Assembly (NCBI GenBank): GCA_032717465.1
Contig: CM064667.1
Location: 1,098,374 to 1,162,373, forward strand
Direction: 5' to 3'
Length of the DNA: 64,000 bases
From: Coenobita brevimanus
Taxonomy: Eukaryota; Arthropoda; Malacostraca; Decapoda; Coenobitidae
Position 1 is the first letter of the stretch; each line of letters starts with the position of its first letter. The notes under the pieces were generated by a model. It searched no databases, was not told the origin of the DNA, and saw only the letters and a program-made list of their open reading frames with translations. Below are positions 1 through 9,855 of the stretch, one piece after another. The translations under genes and the position numbers were made by a program.

Positions 1-3000
1 CTTTCGTGCAGCGTTGAGTCTGTGGTTAAGTTCCCTGACCCTGTCGCAGTAGATCCAGCCGTCTCGGTAACGCTTCGTGGAGCGACGCTGTTGCGGGATG
101 GATATGGAGGCGGCCTGTGCAAAAGCACTGGCAACTTGATCTGCTCTACCCTCGAGGTCTAGGACGGGAGGAGAGGCCTCAAAAATGGTGGTTAAGGCCC
201 TGGCAAAGGCAGCCCAGTCAGCTTTGCTGAGGTCCCATCTCGGTGGGGGAGGTGGGGGTGGGGGGAGGGGTGTGAGTGGCAGCCTGATCAGTATGGCAAA
301 GTGATCGCTGGCTAGGCGCGGGTGGAGCGACCATTGCGCCAAGCCAGCAAGGGGAGTGGAGGTGAATGACAGATCCAGGCATCCTCCCCGAATGTGGGTG
401 GGTTCTTGAATATTATTTATCAAGGAGACACCTTTCATCTCCTCGAGAAAGAGAGAGATGTGCCGTCCTGCCTCGTTGGATGGAAGGGGCGATGCAAGAA
501 TATCATGATGGGCATTAAAGTCGCCCCCGATAAAGACAGAACGGGAGGCAGCGTGGGAGAAGACCTCTCCTACGTCAAGAGTGCCCCCCTGGCTTTTGTA
601 GACATTGTACACAGTTAGTGAGGAGGATGCCAGGTGTAACACAACACCTTGCACCTCTACACGTGGTCCACAAAAAGGCAGGGGGTCACAAACAGTGTGG
701 GAGACGTGATCTTGGATGAGAATGGCACATCCTCGTGTGACTCCACGTTCATAGGGGAGGAGATGGGAGGTGTATCCAGGTAGCCGAAAGGAGGAAATGT
801 CGGGGAGTAAGGTCTCCTGCAGGAGGAAGACATGGGGCTGATTCCTGGCGACTGCCTCCTGCAGGAGGGGGAGCTTGTGCCTGATCCCCAAACAGTTCCA
901 CTGTATTAGTCGGATGTTTGCAGGGTTTGCTCGCAGGTCATGGGGGGCAGGGGGCTGTTGCCAGAGAGGGAAGCTGGGGCCTTGACCACCGTGTCGACTG
1001 CCACTGTTGCCGGCGCTTCCTCTGATGGAGGGGGTGGGAGACAAGGCTCCTGAGACCTCTGGGATGAGGCAGCGGTGAGTCGAGGCCATGCCCTCTGTTT
1101 CGGGAGAGCCGCCCTGCGCGGTAGGGGGTTGGTAGTCTCTGGAGGGGGTGCAGGCAGCCACCTCCTGAAGGTGGGCGAGCTTGCTCCATGCCCCTAAACA
1201 GTTCCACTGCAGGACTCGGAGGCTGGCAGCGGTGTCTGTCACTGGGGATGATCTGTCTGGAGGCCAAGGGCCCTGCGCTCTTCCTCGATCGCAGCTGTGG
1301 CTGGTGTGAGCCCTGAAGGAATGTTGACTGGCATATGAGGGCAAGGCAGAGGAAGCTGGGTGGGTAGCGGCTCTTCCACGGTTGTCTGTGTGGGAGATGA
1401 TGCCGGAGGTACCAGGGAAGAAGAGCGCGGGTGTTGTTTTGCCTCCACCACTTGGTCGACGATGACGTTCACAGCCTGTACCAATGGTGCCGTTTCCAGA
1501 GGCCTGCCGAGAAGCGTCCCTAGCATCTGAGCCAAGCTTGTAGCAATTTCCGTCCCCAGTGTACGCAATTCTTCCCTGGTGAAGACTATGAGAGGAGAGC
1601 CCGTGTTGTGGGGCGTGGGTGGAGGAAACTCCTCGACTGTCTGCCGAACTGGGGGGGGGAGGAGGGTGATGGACCTCCACAGTCGTCGTGTGACGAGTGA
1701 GAGCAGGTTGGAGGGGTGGAAACGCTGCCTCGTCTAGCACTGGGGGTGCAGTCACTGCTGGACGGCGTTGCTGCCCCCAAATGAAAGTTCCTGGAGGTGC
1801 CGGTTTGTTGCTGCTCGCCTGTTGCTCCTTCACCCAGGTAACCTGGCGTTCTCGCCCTCGATCGACAAGTGCAACTCTGGTTGGGCAGCTGGGGTGCCAC
1901 GCATGATGTTTTCCCGAGCAGTTGGGGCAGCGGGTAGAGACAGCTTCCTTGGCCTTGAACTTGGCCAAGCACCTCTCCATTTCGTGCGGGCCGCTGCACA
2001 TCCCACAGACTGTGGCCCAGTTGCAAGTGGCTCTGTGGTGCCCGTATCGCTGGCACCTGTAGCAACGGAGTGGCTCCAGGGTGAAGGGGCGAAGGTGATA
2101 TTCTCCCCAGTTCCCCAGGTCGATCACAGGGATCAGAGGACCCCGCAGGGTGACGATGACCTGTCGAGTCTCCTCCCTGGTCCGTGCTTTCTGGCAGCAG
2201 GTTGCCTCTTCGACCTGAGGGTGCTGAAGCAGTACCTCCATAGGCATCCGCAAGGGATAACCCATGACGACTGCCTTTGTTGACTGTTGGCCGGGCGTCA
2301 GCTCGACTAGCTTGACAGGGGAAGCCTCGTCCTGCAGAGCTTTTCTCAAGAGGTCGTAAGCTCCCTCGTCCTTCGGCACCAACACCGAGCTTCCATCCCG
2401 TCCTATCAGGTTGGAGCAGCGTAGCCCTGGCAGGTGACGCTCTAGTGCAGCCATGGCGTCGTAACTCGTCGCATGCCCGTCCTGGACCGGCACACGGAAC
2501 GCTGGGAATGCAGAGCAGGGCGGCGGATGCACAGCTACTGACACGGAGGGACGAGCAGCAGGGGGACCCCTGAGAGGAGGCCCAATACGTACTGCCGGAG
2601 AAGGGCCGTTTCCCTGGCGACCACGCCTCGATCCCTTGCGTGCCACGGGGGTGAAACCCTCACCATCATGCAGAGCAGGATCAGAAGAGGGGGAGATCTG
2701 AGTAGCAGCAGGAGCCTCCGACGGGACCTCCAGCCGCTTGGGAATACGAGCAGACCTAGCCGGCCTGGGCTCGTGAGAGGGTGCGCAGGTGGGAGCGCAA
2801 GGCTGAGGACCGAGGGCTCGGTTCACGGAGGTGCCTTCCCGTGGAGCAGGGCTGGCAGCCACACGTAGGGAAGCTGAAGTGCCCTTGGTGGAAGAGAGAG
2901 AGGGTGGAGCAGGTGCAACCTCCTCCATAGCCTCATGTCGGCGGGCTGCCTTAGCAGAACGGGTAGAGGCACCACGCGAGCGAGGTACCACTCCCGTAGA

Positions 3001-3174
3001 CTTTGGTAGAGAGGGTTCAGCACAAGAAACCTTGTGAGCTGACGAGTGGGAGCTAGAGTCAGAAAAATGACGCTCCCGCTTCGTGCCTGTAGCAGGACAC
3101 GGGTTGGAGAGCCTCGACTGAGGGAGCGGGAGGCGGGAATGCCCCTGGGGCCTAGGGATGCTAGATCCCTTCAT
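1..3174 (-). CDS. Jockey/I-type non-LTR retrotransposon, Gag-like ORF1 fused in frame to APE endonuclease start (partial)
   Basis: An ATG at 3174 opens a frame of 1058 codons with no stop, running off the left edge; an in-frame TGA lies upstream at about 3226-3228. The first 250 residues are Pro/Ser/Arg-rich. Next comes a domain of the kind that precedes zinc knuckles in non-LTR Gag proteins (about 2500-2070). Three knuckles follow at about 2063-1870: a CX2CX4HX4C motif beginning CYRCQRYGHH, then CGMC...H...C, then CPNC...H...C. From about 915 down, an APE-type endonuclease starts (IQWNCLG, FLLQET, GDFNAHH at about 390-365, SDHFAI at about 275). In the family, ORF1 coats the RNA and the endonuclease nicks target DNA; the reverse transcriptase would lie beyond the window. 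The stretch between about 1650 and 920 reads as unlikely protein in this frame, whereas a shifted frame there looks like a Gag C-terminus. The clean fusion is therefore probably secondary. Confidence 0.85.
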   Translation of the reverse strand, partial: MKGSSIPRPQGHSRLPLPQSRLSNPCPATGTKRERHFSDSSSHSSAHKVSCAEPSLPKSTGVVPRSRGASTRSAKAARRHEAMEEVAPAPPSLSSTKGTSASLRVAASPAPREGTSVNRALGPQPCAPTCAPSHEPRPARSARIPKRLEVPSEAPAATQISPSSDPALHDGEGFTPVARKGSRRGRQGNGPSPAVRIGPPLRGPPAARPSVSVAVHPPPCSAFPAFRVPVQDGHATSYDAMAALERHLPGLRCSNLIGRDGSSVLVPKDEGAYDLLRKALQDEASPVKLVELTPGQQSTKAVVMGYPLRMPMEVLLQHPQVEEATCCQKARTREETRQVIVTLRGPLIPVIDLGNWGEYHLRPFTLEPLRCYRCQRYGHHRATCNWATVCGMCSGPHEMERCLAKFKAKEAVSTRCPNCSGKHHAWHPSCPTRVALVDRGRERQVTWVKEQQASSNKPAPPGTFIWGQQRRPAVTAPPVLDEAAFPPLQPALTRHTTTVEVHHPPPPPSSADSRGVSSTHAPQHGLSSHSLHQGRIAYTGDGNCYKLGSDARDASRQASGNGTIGTGCERHRRPSGGGKTTPALFFPGTSGIISHTDNRGRAATHPASSALPSYASQHSFRAHTSHSCDRGRAQGPWPPDRSSPVTDTAASLRVLQWNCLGAWSKLAHLQEVAACTPSRDYQPPTAQGGSPETEGMASTHRCLIPEVSGALSPTPSIRGSAGNSGSRHGGQGPSFPLWQQPPAPHDLRANPANIRLIQWNCLGIRHKLPLLQEAVARNQPHVFLLQETLLPDISSFRLPGYTSHLLPYERGVTRGCAILIQDHVSHTVCDPLPFCGPRVEVQGVVLHLASSSLTVYNVYKSQGGTLDVGEVFSHAASRSVFIGGDFNAHHDILASPLPSNEAGRHISLFLEEMKGVSLINNIQEPTHIRGGCLDLSFTSTPLAGLAQWSLHPRLASDHFAILIRLPLTPLPPPPPPPPRWDLSKADWAAFARALTTIFEASPPVLDLEGRADQVASAFAQAASISIPQQRRSTKRYRDGWIYCDRVRELNHRLNAARK
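1239..1650 (-). pseudogene. Probable original C-terminal part of ORF1 (Gag-like), shifted one frame by a C9 tract
   Basis: Immediately after the C9 run (G9 on the plus strand, 1651-1659) the alternative frame is open to a TGA at 1239-1241. It encodes a plausible helical Gag tail (for example TSLAQMLGTLLGRPL, VNVIVDQVVEAK). The upstream knuckle frame would continue into this one if the homopolymer were one base shorter. Either the tract gained a base, the assembly miscalled it, or the element slips there. No other evidence separates these options. Confidence 0.55.
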
Positions 3175-3500
3175 GCTGCACACACAAGCAGCGAAAAACT
3201 CAGTCAACACACACACACACACACCTCAGAAACACAACCACTCAAACAGCACAAACAAAAAACAGCAGAAGTGGCCAAGGTCCCTACAGTGACGGGCAAC
3301 CTATGCTCCCCGCCCTCTAAAGGGCGATGGGAGGCCCCGCCACTGCCCCTTTCGGGTCTTCCCTAAACTAACAGAGCCGCCCTCACTGCCTCCTATAACC
3401 AGGCCCTAAAGGCCCCCCTTCATGGAAGTGCCCTAACGGCACCCCTTCAGGGTTCGGCGTCGTACTACAGTGAGGGACACTAATGGCAGGCCCCCCCCCC
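3175..3500 (-). other. Probable 5' untranslated region of the non-LTR element
   Basis: This is GC-rich sequence upstream of the ORF1 ATG, with a short (CA)9 run at 3206-3224, repeated CCCTAAAGG-like motifs and a C10 run at 3491-3500 that abuts A24. No reading frame is supported. The true 5' end of the element cannot be fixed without a second copy. Confidence 0.35.
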
Positions 3501-3524
3501 AAAAAAAAAAAAAAAAAAAAAAAA
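3501..3524 (+). repeat. Poly-A tract (A24)
   Basis: Twenty-four A residues directly follow ten C residues. It could be the 3' tail of a plus-strand retroposed insertion, but no element body is recognisable upstream on that strand. Confidence 0.9.
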
Positions 3525-4486
3525 CTAACACTGCCAATCACACACAGGCAAACAGAGACAGAGTCCCAGGAAAACCTGGAAAAACGTCTAAAAAAACCTT
3601 TCTCAGTGTCAGAGACTAAGTCTCAAAAGTGGCAAAATCTGAGAAAACAGGCGAAAAATCGCCACTAGTGAATGAGACCGAGTCCAGTACCAGTGTGAAA
3701 ACAGTGAGAGCTGTGCATCAGACGGTGTCTAGGCAGGGAGTGGGAGGGTGGGGGATGGGAGGATAAGCGGGTTGCAGGTGTTTCGTTCAGTTCTGAAAAG
3801 TACCAGCTCTCATGCTAACCTTTCCTAAGCCAGCATGATGAGGCACAGTTTACACCTCCCTTGTGAGAAGAACTGGCCATGATCTGAGCTTCTCTTGATA
3901 GACCCATCAGTAGTAGTTCATTTAATTCTACCCCAGGCAGTTGCACACGTAAACACGTAATTAAAGCTGCATTCACTTACATTGTTGATTGACAAAAGTC
4001 CACACATCCCGCAGCTGCCTTGTATGAACTAATTGCTCTAGTTTAAAGCAGTTGATTTGTTGACCGGCAAGGTGGGGAATATTGGCTTGAAACAGGGCAA
4101 GAAGCTTATTTTTATTTATCTGTTTACATATTTTAAGTACTGAAACGTCGGAAACACACGTGAGATATCGCTAGATCCTTACTTATGTTGGAACGCTGAA
4201 GCATTCGATAAAGATTGCGTATTTCCTTTTCCAGTCATTCCACTCACCTGTGATTACCAGATTAATTCGACATGTCATTTGGTAATTAAATGTAGTAAAT
4301 AAAGAACAAGTTAACAAATTCTTTATGCATCCTCTAACCAATTAAGAAAACAGTAGAGTTGGATTTTCTTCTTAAGGAAAAAATAATGTGAATAGCAAAA
4401 CGAAGTACATAGCTGTGTTTTTGAGCTTCCGTAGTCCATTGATTATCGTTCGCTTTTAGCAAGGCGAGGCAAAATAGTTTTTGTCG

Positions 4487-4488
<2 letters not shown>
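3525..4488. other. Unassigned sequence
   Basis: AT-rich, no open frame of note, no repeat recognised within this window. Nothing further supported. Confidence 0.6.

Positions 4489-4539
<51 letters not shown>
4489..4539. repeat. (GT)n microsatellite
   Basis: About 25 uninterrupted GT units. Peptides of alternating Cys/Val or Thr/His read from it are artefacts. Confidence 0.97.
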
Positions 4540-4691
4540 GCCAAAATATATTGCAAATTTGTCGACGAATTTTCACCAAACCTTCAGGAAATAGCAAGTA
4601 TGAGGATCGGCAGAAGTGATTTACTTTTACTCGTAATGAGGATTGGTTCCAAGACGACTGAACACCAGCCACCATTTTTTTTTTTTTTTAA

Positions 4692-5205
4692 CATCTGCCA
4701 ACGAAGTTGGATGAGATTATGTATTCACCTATGTTTGTCTGTTTTTTTGTTTGTTTTTCCACACGATATCTCCAAGTGTTCTCAATGAATTTCAGTTAAA
4801 TTTTGTGGAAGAATGGGCCATGGGCCAAGAAAGAACTGACTAAATTGGGGAGCGGATCTGAATCTGGATCAGGAGTATCCTGGCCAATATCTCCAAAAGT
4901 TCCCAATAAATTCCAATGAAATTTTGTGGATGGGTGGGCCATGGGCCATGAAAGAATTGATTAAATTTTGAGGGGGATCCGGAACCTGTATAGACTATCC
5001 CGCACAGTATCTGCAGAAGGTCTCCATGCATTTCATTTAAATTTTACGGAAGAGTGGTCCATGGGTCAAGGAACAATTGATTAAATTTGGCGGCGGATCC
5101 GGATCCTATGTATTCCACACAATATCTCCACAGATCCGGATTCGGATCCTTTTTAATGGCAGTGGCATTGGCGGAGGTATGCGCCCTCTGAGTGCTTTGT
5201 AGTTT
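4692..5205 (+). repeat. Dispersed repeat with short inverted termini and 120-bp internal tandem units, copy 1
   Basis: It starts with CATCTGCCAACGAAGTTGG and ends near ATTGGCGGAGGTATGCGCC, so the ends are short inverted repeats of the type CTCTGCCAACG/CGTTGGCAGAGG. Inside are three tandem units starting near 4801, 4922 and 5042 (period 120-121 bp). Each contains a variant of TTTTGTGGAAG, GGGCCATGGGCC and a GGATCCGGATCC-like palindrome. The same architecture recurs at 19681 and 32090. No protein is encoded. It is probably a non-autonomous mobile element, but its class is unknown to me. Confidence 0.7.
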
Positions 5206-5335
5206 TATTTGGATTGGCTTTTTGTGAAGCGCAGTGACTGCATTCTGAATTTTCTTCAGATTTGGTTTATAGGTAACATTTACCTTAGCCAACAACAAAT
5301 TTTGGCGGGCTATCAGCATTCAACCCCCGAAAGCT
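5206..5335 (-). repeat. Fragment of a second dispersed repeat (related to 36914-36975)
   Basis: On the minus strand 5335-5275 reads as a diverged copy of the sequence at 36914-36975 on the plus strand, with shared words such as AATGTTAATCGC-type and TGTTGGCCAAG-type motifs. It abuts the previous repeat directly. Confidence 0.5.
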
Positions 5336-5539
5336 TTTGTTTCGTTTAATCTTTGAAATGATGTATTAGCAACACAATGCACAATGCTCTGTAAGCTGTA
5401 TTGGTATGTATTAACTCTCCCTGTTCTTAGGAGCATCACAGAAAATACACTCCTTGAGTCCTTGTGGCTGTTATTACTGAAAGAATTGTGTTGACTGCTT
5501 CTCAACATAGTGTTGAAAGATAAAGGGGTGATGAGTGAT

Positions 5540-5860
5540 AAGACAAAGTGTTGCAAATTATCCTCTCCCTCTACCCATCCATTATCCATTTCTCCCTGTC
5601 CCTGCTCTCTGATTATACTAAGTTAATCCATTTCCTCTGTGCCATCAAATTCCTGTGTCCATGCTCCCTCTTGACCTTTGCCTACCTTCCCGTCTTCTTC
5701 CCATCTTCCTTCCCTCTTTCCTTTTCTTTCTTTTCACAGTTCCCCCTTATTTCCTTCTGTTTTCCCTTTCTCCTTTTATCGTAAGTATAGAAAGAGAGAG
5801 GGATAGAGGGAACTTGAGAGACTAGGGGAAGGAGAGAGTGGCAGAAGGAAAAAGTGAAGG
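5540..5860. other. Strand-biased pyrimidine tract followed by purine tract
   Basis: C/T-rich on the plus strand to about 5780, then G/A-rich to about 5860. Low complexity; the Ser/Phe/Leu-rich open frames here are compositional artefacts. Confidence 0.7.
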
Positions 5861-6141
5861 AAGTCAGGAAAAAAATATGGAGGTATACCATTAAGAACTC
5901 TTCCCCCTGCCAGACCTGTCAGCACTGGGATGGATCACCTCATTCATAACACTATACTTGTTATCGCCTCCTGTTTGATGGCGTCTGGTTACTCACGCGT
6001 CTAACATCAGTATTTTAGTTGCCATGTACCATAATTTATTGACTGACGGGTGAATGAGAGGCTACTGAAAGCTGAAGTGTAGTCATCTCACGCCTGCCAC
6101 CAGTTATTATTCTTTTGCAAGAAGGGGTGGGGATGAACACA

Positions 6142-6165
6142 TTTTTTTTTTTTTTTTTTTTTTTT

Positions 6166-6203
<38 letters not shown>

Positions 6204-6237
6204 ATCCTGTGGTCCCTTGGGAATGTTTTCAGTCTTA

Positions 6238-6329
<92 letters not shown>
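6142..6329. repeat. Compound T25 / (AG)n / (CT)n microsatellite cluster
   Basis: A T25 run at 6142-6166 is followed by (AG)17 to 6200, 45 bp of unique sequence, then (CT)n at about 6247-6329. The (AG) and (CT) arms are complementary and could form a long imperfect hairpin. Confidence 0.95.
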
Positions 6330-6331
<2 letters not shown>

Positions 6332-6890
6332 AAGTTTATTTTTATTCTTCATTTTATGGCCCCCCTCCCTCCTTGATGCCGGTTTCCATTTCTCACCCAT
6401 GCAGCTTTCTAGAGAAGCATTTTGTATAGTCATTATGTGTTCAAAATATTACACTGGTTCTAGTATATAGATAAATATGTTTATATGGTTATGTATAAGG
6501 GACGTCACTCGTTGACATTCTGTGTTACACTTATCATCACCAGGTGATTGTTGTAGTTATCTAAATGTTGGTGTTAAGTTCGTGAAACCGAGTGTGTTAG
6601 CATGTGATGTGTGTTTATCTTTACTGTGCCACAGAAGCAGTTAATAGCCACAGCACCTGTTGAAGCGTGTGTTACATAGGAGTAAGATGATTTCGTTGGA
6701 GCCTTTGCCTGGTGATGCCTTTACACACTGGCTTTGACTGGGTTTGAGATTCTGTTAGGCACTGAGAATATTTGCTTAAATCTGTCCCAGGGTTTACCGT
6801 ATTTGGACGTGAAAGACTAACATTACCAGTTAACTCGCGCATCGGAGAACTAGAAAGGACTCGAGGTGTCGGTGAGGGTGGGAGGAGGTG
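6330..6890. other. Unassigned sequence
   Basis: No recognisable gene or repeat. Confidence 0.6.
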
Positions 6891-7276
6891 TGTTGTGAGG
6901 GCAGGGGCAGCAAGGAAGGTGTGTTGCAGGCAGAGGTAGCAACGAAGTTGTGTTGTGAGGGCAGAGGCAGCAAGGAAAGTGTGTTGTGAGGGCAGAGGCA
7001 GCAAGGAAGGTGTGTTGTGCGGGCAAAGGCAGCAAGGAAGGTGTGTTGGGAAAGCAGAGGCAGCAAGGATGGTGTGTTGTGAGGGCAGAGGCAGCAAGGA
7101 TGGTGTGTTTTGCTGGCAGAGGCAGCAAGGAAGGTGTGTTGCAGGCAGAGGCAGCAAGGATGGTGTGTTGTGAGGGCAGAGGCAGCAAGGAAGGTGTGTT
7201 GTGAGGGCAGAGGCAGCAAGGAAGGTGTGTTGTGAGGGCAGAGGCAGCAAGGATGGTGTGTTGTGAGGGCAGAGGC
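6891..7276. repeat. 31-bp minisatellite, about 12 copies
   Basis: Tandem units containing GGCAGAGGCAGCAAGGAAGG and TGTGTTGTGAGG, mostly 31 bp apart (for example near 7181, 7212, 7243), with at least one 28-bp unit where TGAGG is shortened. Copies differ mainly at GGAAGG/GGATGG. The repetitive Leu/Pro/Ser/His open frames on the minus strand arise from it in three frames and are not genes. Confidence 0.95.
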
Positions 7277-7693
7277 GGGGAGTTAAGAGCCTAGTAATTA
7301 TCCTTATCGCTCTTAATAAACAGCATTACCCCGTGGTCAGGTGTTCATTTAGTTATCATTTAATTGTATACTGTCAGTGAGAAAAGCTTATCAGATAATT
7401 GTACTGTATTAATATGATTCTTCACCTTTGATTTACTCTGACTTATTGGCCAGAAATGTGTTATTGTGACAGCGTGGGTGGATGGGGGTGAATGGGTGGA
7501 TTAGAGAAAGGATGAATGAGTGGAGGAAAGGATGAGGGGTGGGTGGATGTGGCAGGATGATAGGTAACTAGGTAAGTGAGAGGACGGATGAGTGAGAGGA
7601 GATGGGAGGGACTGTACATGGGAGTTACGGCCGATAATTGGGTGGAACTTGTGGTAGGTTGGTTGCTGGGTTGTTGTTGTTGTTGTTGATTGG

Positions 7694-7694
<1 letters not shown>
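7277..7694. other. Unassigned G-rich sequence with (TTG)n
   Basis: GGATGA/GGGTGGA-like degenerate repeats and a short (TTG)n run near 7672-7688 lead into the next microsatellite. No gene seen. Confidence 0.6.

Positions 7695-7731
<37 letters not shown>
7695..7731. repeat. (TG)n microsatellite
   Basis: About 18 uninterrupted TG units. Confidence 0.97.
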
Positions 7732-7734
<3 letters not shown>

Positions 7735-7877
7735 GGAGGTAGGTTAAAAAATTGAATGTGTGTATGGATATTAAGGAAGGGAGAGTGAATGGTGAGATAC
7801 AAGTATGGTCATCACTTTTTTGGTCCTTTGTCTTCCTCGCCAGTCTCCACATCACACACACTCATTCTTCCACTTTT

Positions 7878-8024
<147 letters not shown>

Positions 8025-8339
8025 GTGGCACCGTACCTTTTTTGCAGAATGGATTATAAACGTTTTGGGAGATGCTGAGAGGTGGGGGGTGTTGAGGGTG
8101 TGTCTGGTGTGTGTCTAGGGTGTATTTGAGGTACGTGTCGCGTGAATATAGTGGGCCGTGTACCTGCGTCCTGCATTAGTCGCCATAAACATGACACAGA
8201 TGTGCACGACCGAGCACAGGGTAGATATGTATATGTATTGGGACAGCCTGTAAGCTAAAAGGGTGTCATTTAAGTGCCTAATCATTTAATAATTATATGT
8301 TTCCTCTTACAATACATCTGGAGTGGGTGCGGTTATCAG

Positions 8340-8640
8340 AGTTGTCCTTGTCTTGTTATCTCTTTCCTTCTTTCTCCATCTGCAGTCGTTCCATTCTTCT
8401 CCCTTTCCTTTTCTCCTGTCCCCCTTTACTTGTGTTTTCTCTTCCCCTCCTTCCACCTTCTCCCTCATCCACCACCTTATCTCTAACCTTCTTTGTTTAT
8501 TACGTCCACTTTTTTTTTCCCCTCCACTCCCCCACCTCCTCCTCGCACCGACCACCCTTATCTCCTTCCTGTTTCCACCCACCACCCTCCCCATCATACT
8601 CCCACCCCCACATACCCCTTCCACCCACCTTACACCAATG
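8340..8640. other. Pyrimidine-rich tract
   Basis: About 300 bp strongly C/T-biased on the plus strand. All overlapping open frames on either strand are Pro/Ser/Phe- or Arg/Lys/Gly-rich and unconvincing. Confidence 0.7.
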
Positions 8641-9009
8641 ACTCACTCAACAAAGCAAGTTTGGATCTTTTAGTTTATACAAGAATTATGTCTGTTCATC
8701 TTTGCTTGACACCACATCCTACCGGTTTGCCTTGGATGGTGGAGTCCCCTACCATCCGTACTACTTGTGGCTTCTCTTCAGAGTCTCGTAGAATATTAAT
8801 TTTGCTTTAGGTCTTTACTGGTCTGATAGTCCTCTCTTTTTGCACCCTCTCGCTCCATTTCGCACTGGCAGAATTCGTGTGAAATAGTATCATTGGTAGA
8901 GGGAAAGATTGAGGCAACAGAACACCTTTTCAGGCTGGCTCTGCAGGATGCCGGAACAGGGACGCTTTGCTGGACAGTGTTGTTTTCCTCAGCACTCCGG
9001 ACCACTGTT
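8641..9009. other. Unassigned sequence
   Basis: Nothing recognised. Confidence 0.6.
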
Positions 9010-9221
9010 ACTATACTGATTTTACTCTGACTTGGCCCAGATTTTAGTCCTTTTGCTGCTTATTTGACATTGCTCCATGGCTGAAAAATACATTAATACG
9101 ACCCAGCGTATTTTCTGTATCTCATGTTTTCGACTTTCTTGCGTTAATCCATTGTTGCAACTCAGCATTCTTGGATGGAGAGGTGACAATATTAGGCCAA
9201 GTTAAAGTACAGGCATTATAG
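9010..9221 (+). mobile_element. MITE-like element, copy A
   Basis: About 210 bp. The left end (CTATACTGATTTTACTCTGA then CTTGGCCC) is the imperfect inverse of the right end (GGCCAAGTTAAAGTACAGGC then ATTATAG). The interior shares CCTTTTGCTGCTTATTT and CAACTCAGCATTC with copies at 24015, 29394 and 49018, all on the same strand. No coding capacity. Inverted termini, uniform length and multiple copies fit a MITE-type DNA transposon derivative; the parent superfamily is unknown. Confidence 0.6.
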
Positions 9222-9555
9222 AAACAAACTCTTCTAAGTAATTTATTCTACGGGTAAGAATTATAATTTTGTTTTTGGCTTTGGTTAACCTCTCCACCAC
9301 ATGGCGTTGGAGTTTCCACATTCTGCAAACGAGAAAGAAAACCCGTGACCTTAGTAAAACGGCAGTTGATAAAGTGGGACAGAAAAAAGCAGACGATTTG
9401 GGTTTGGTTTTGGACGTGTGCTAAGGTCACGGGTGGGCAGGGCACAAGATAGCGTCGACCGTGGAAGGATAGTTCTGAGCATCTGACGATGAATGGGCGT
9501 TGAAGAGGGTAGTAACTGAAAGGGGGATGACTTGGGTGAGCTGACGTAGGAACGG

Positions 9556-9562
9556 GAGAGAG

Positions 9563-9655
<93 letters not shown>
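9556..9655. repeat. Compound (GA)n (TG)n (GA)n
   Basis: (GA)n at 9556-9595, (TG)n to about 9613, (GA)n to 9655. Confidence 0.97.
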
Positions 9656-9658
<3 letters not shown>

Positions 9659-9762
9659 TGTGAGGACAGTGTATTCCTTGTTCAATTCGCCTAGCATTCC
9701 TACTTTAACAAGTGCAACGAAAGACCCTGCAAACGGTTTCATATATTCGTTACTGACTTAGT

Positions 9763-9855
9763 ATAATGTTTTACGACTGGTCCCTCTATCGTAACTTCCA
9801 CACAAGCACAACAAACTAGTCCTGCAGCCGACCCTGATTTCATAATGGCCTGCCT
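9763..9855 (+). repeat. Dispersed repeat fragment, pair with 39300-39393
   Basis: It shares GGTCCCTCT and TCGTAACTTCCA, AAGCACAACA and a CGAC...TGATTTC block with 39300-39393 in the same orientation. Unnamed; no coding capacity. Confidence 0.55.

Noticed and set aside
1586..2065. 159-codon minus-strand frame beginning near the zinc knuckles
   Set aside because: It is out of phase with the knuckle-encoding frame; a shadow of ORF1.
6672..7250. 192-codon repetitive protein on the minus strand
   Set aside because: Translation of the 31-bp minisatellite; other frames are equally open.
6891..7276. CRISPR-like array
   Set aside because: Units are contiguous with no unique spacers, and the context is eukaryotic.
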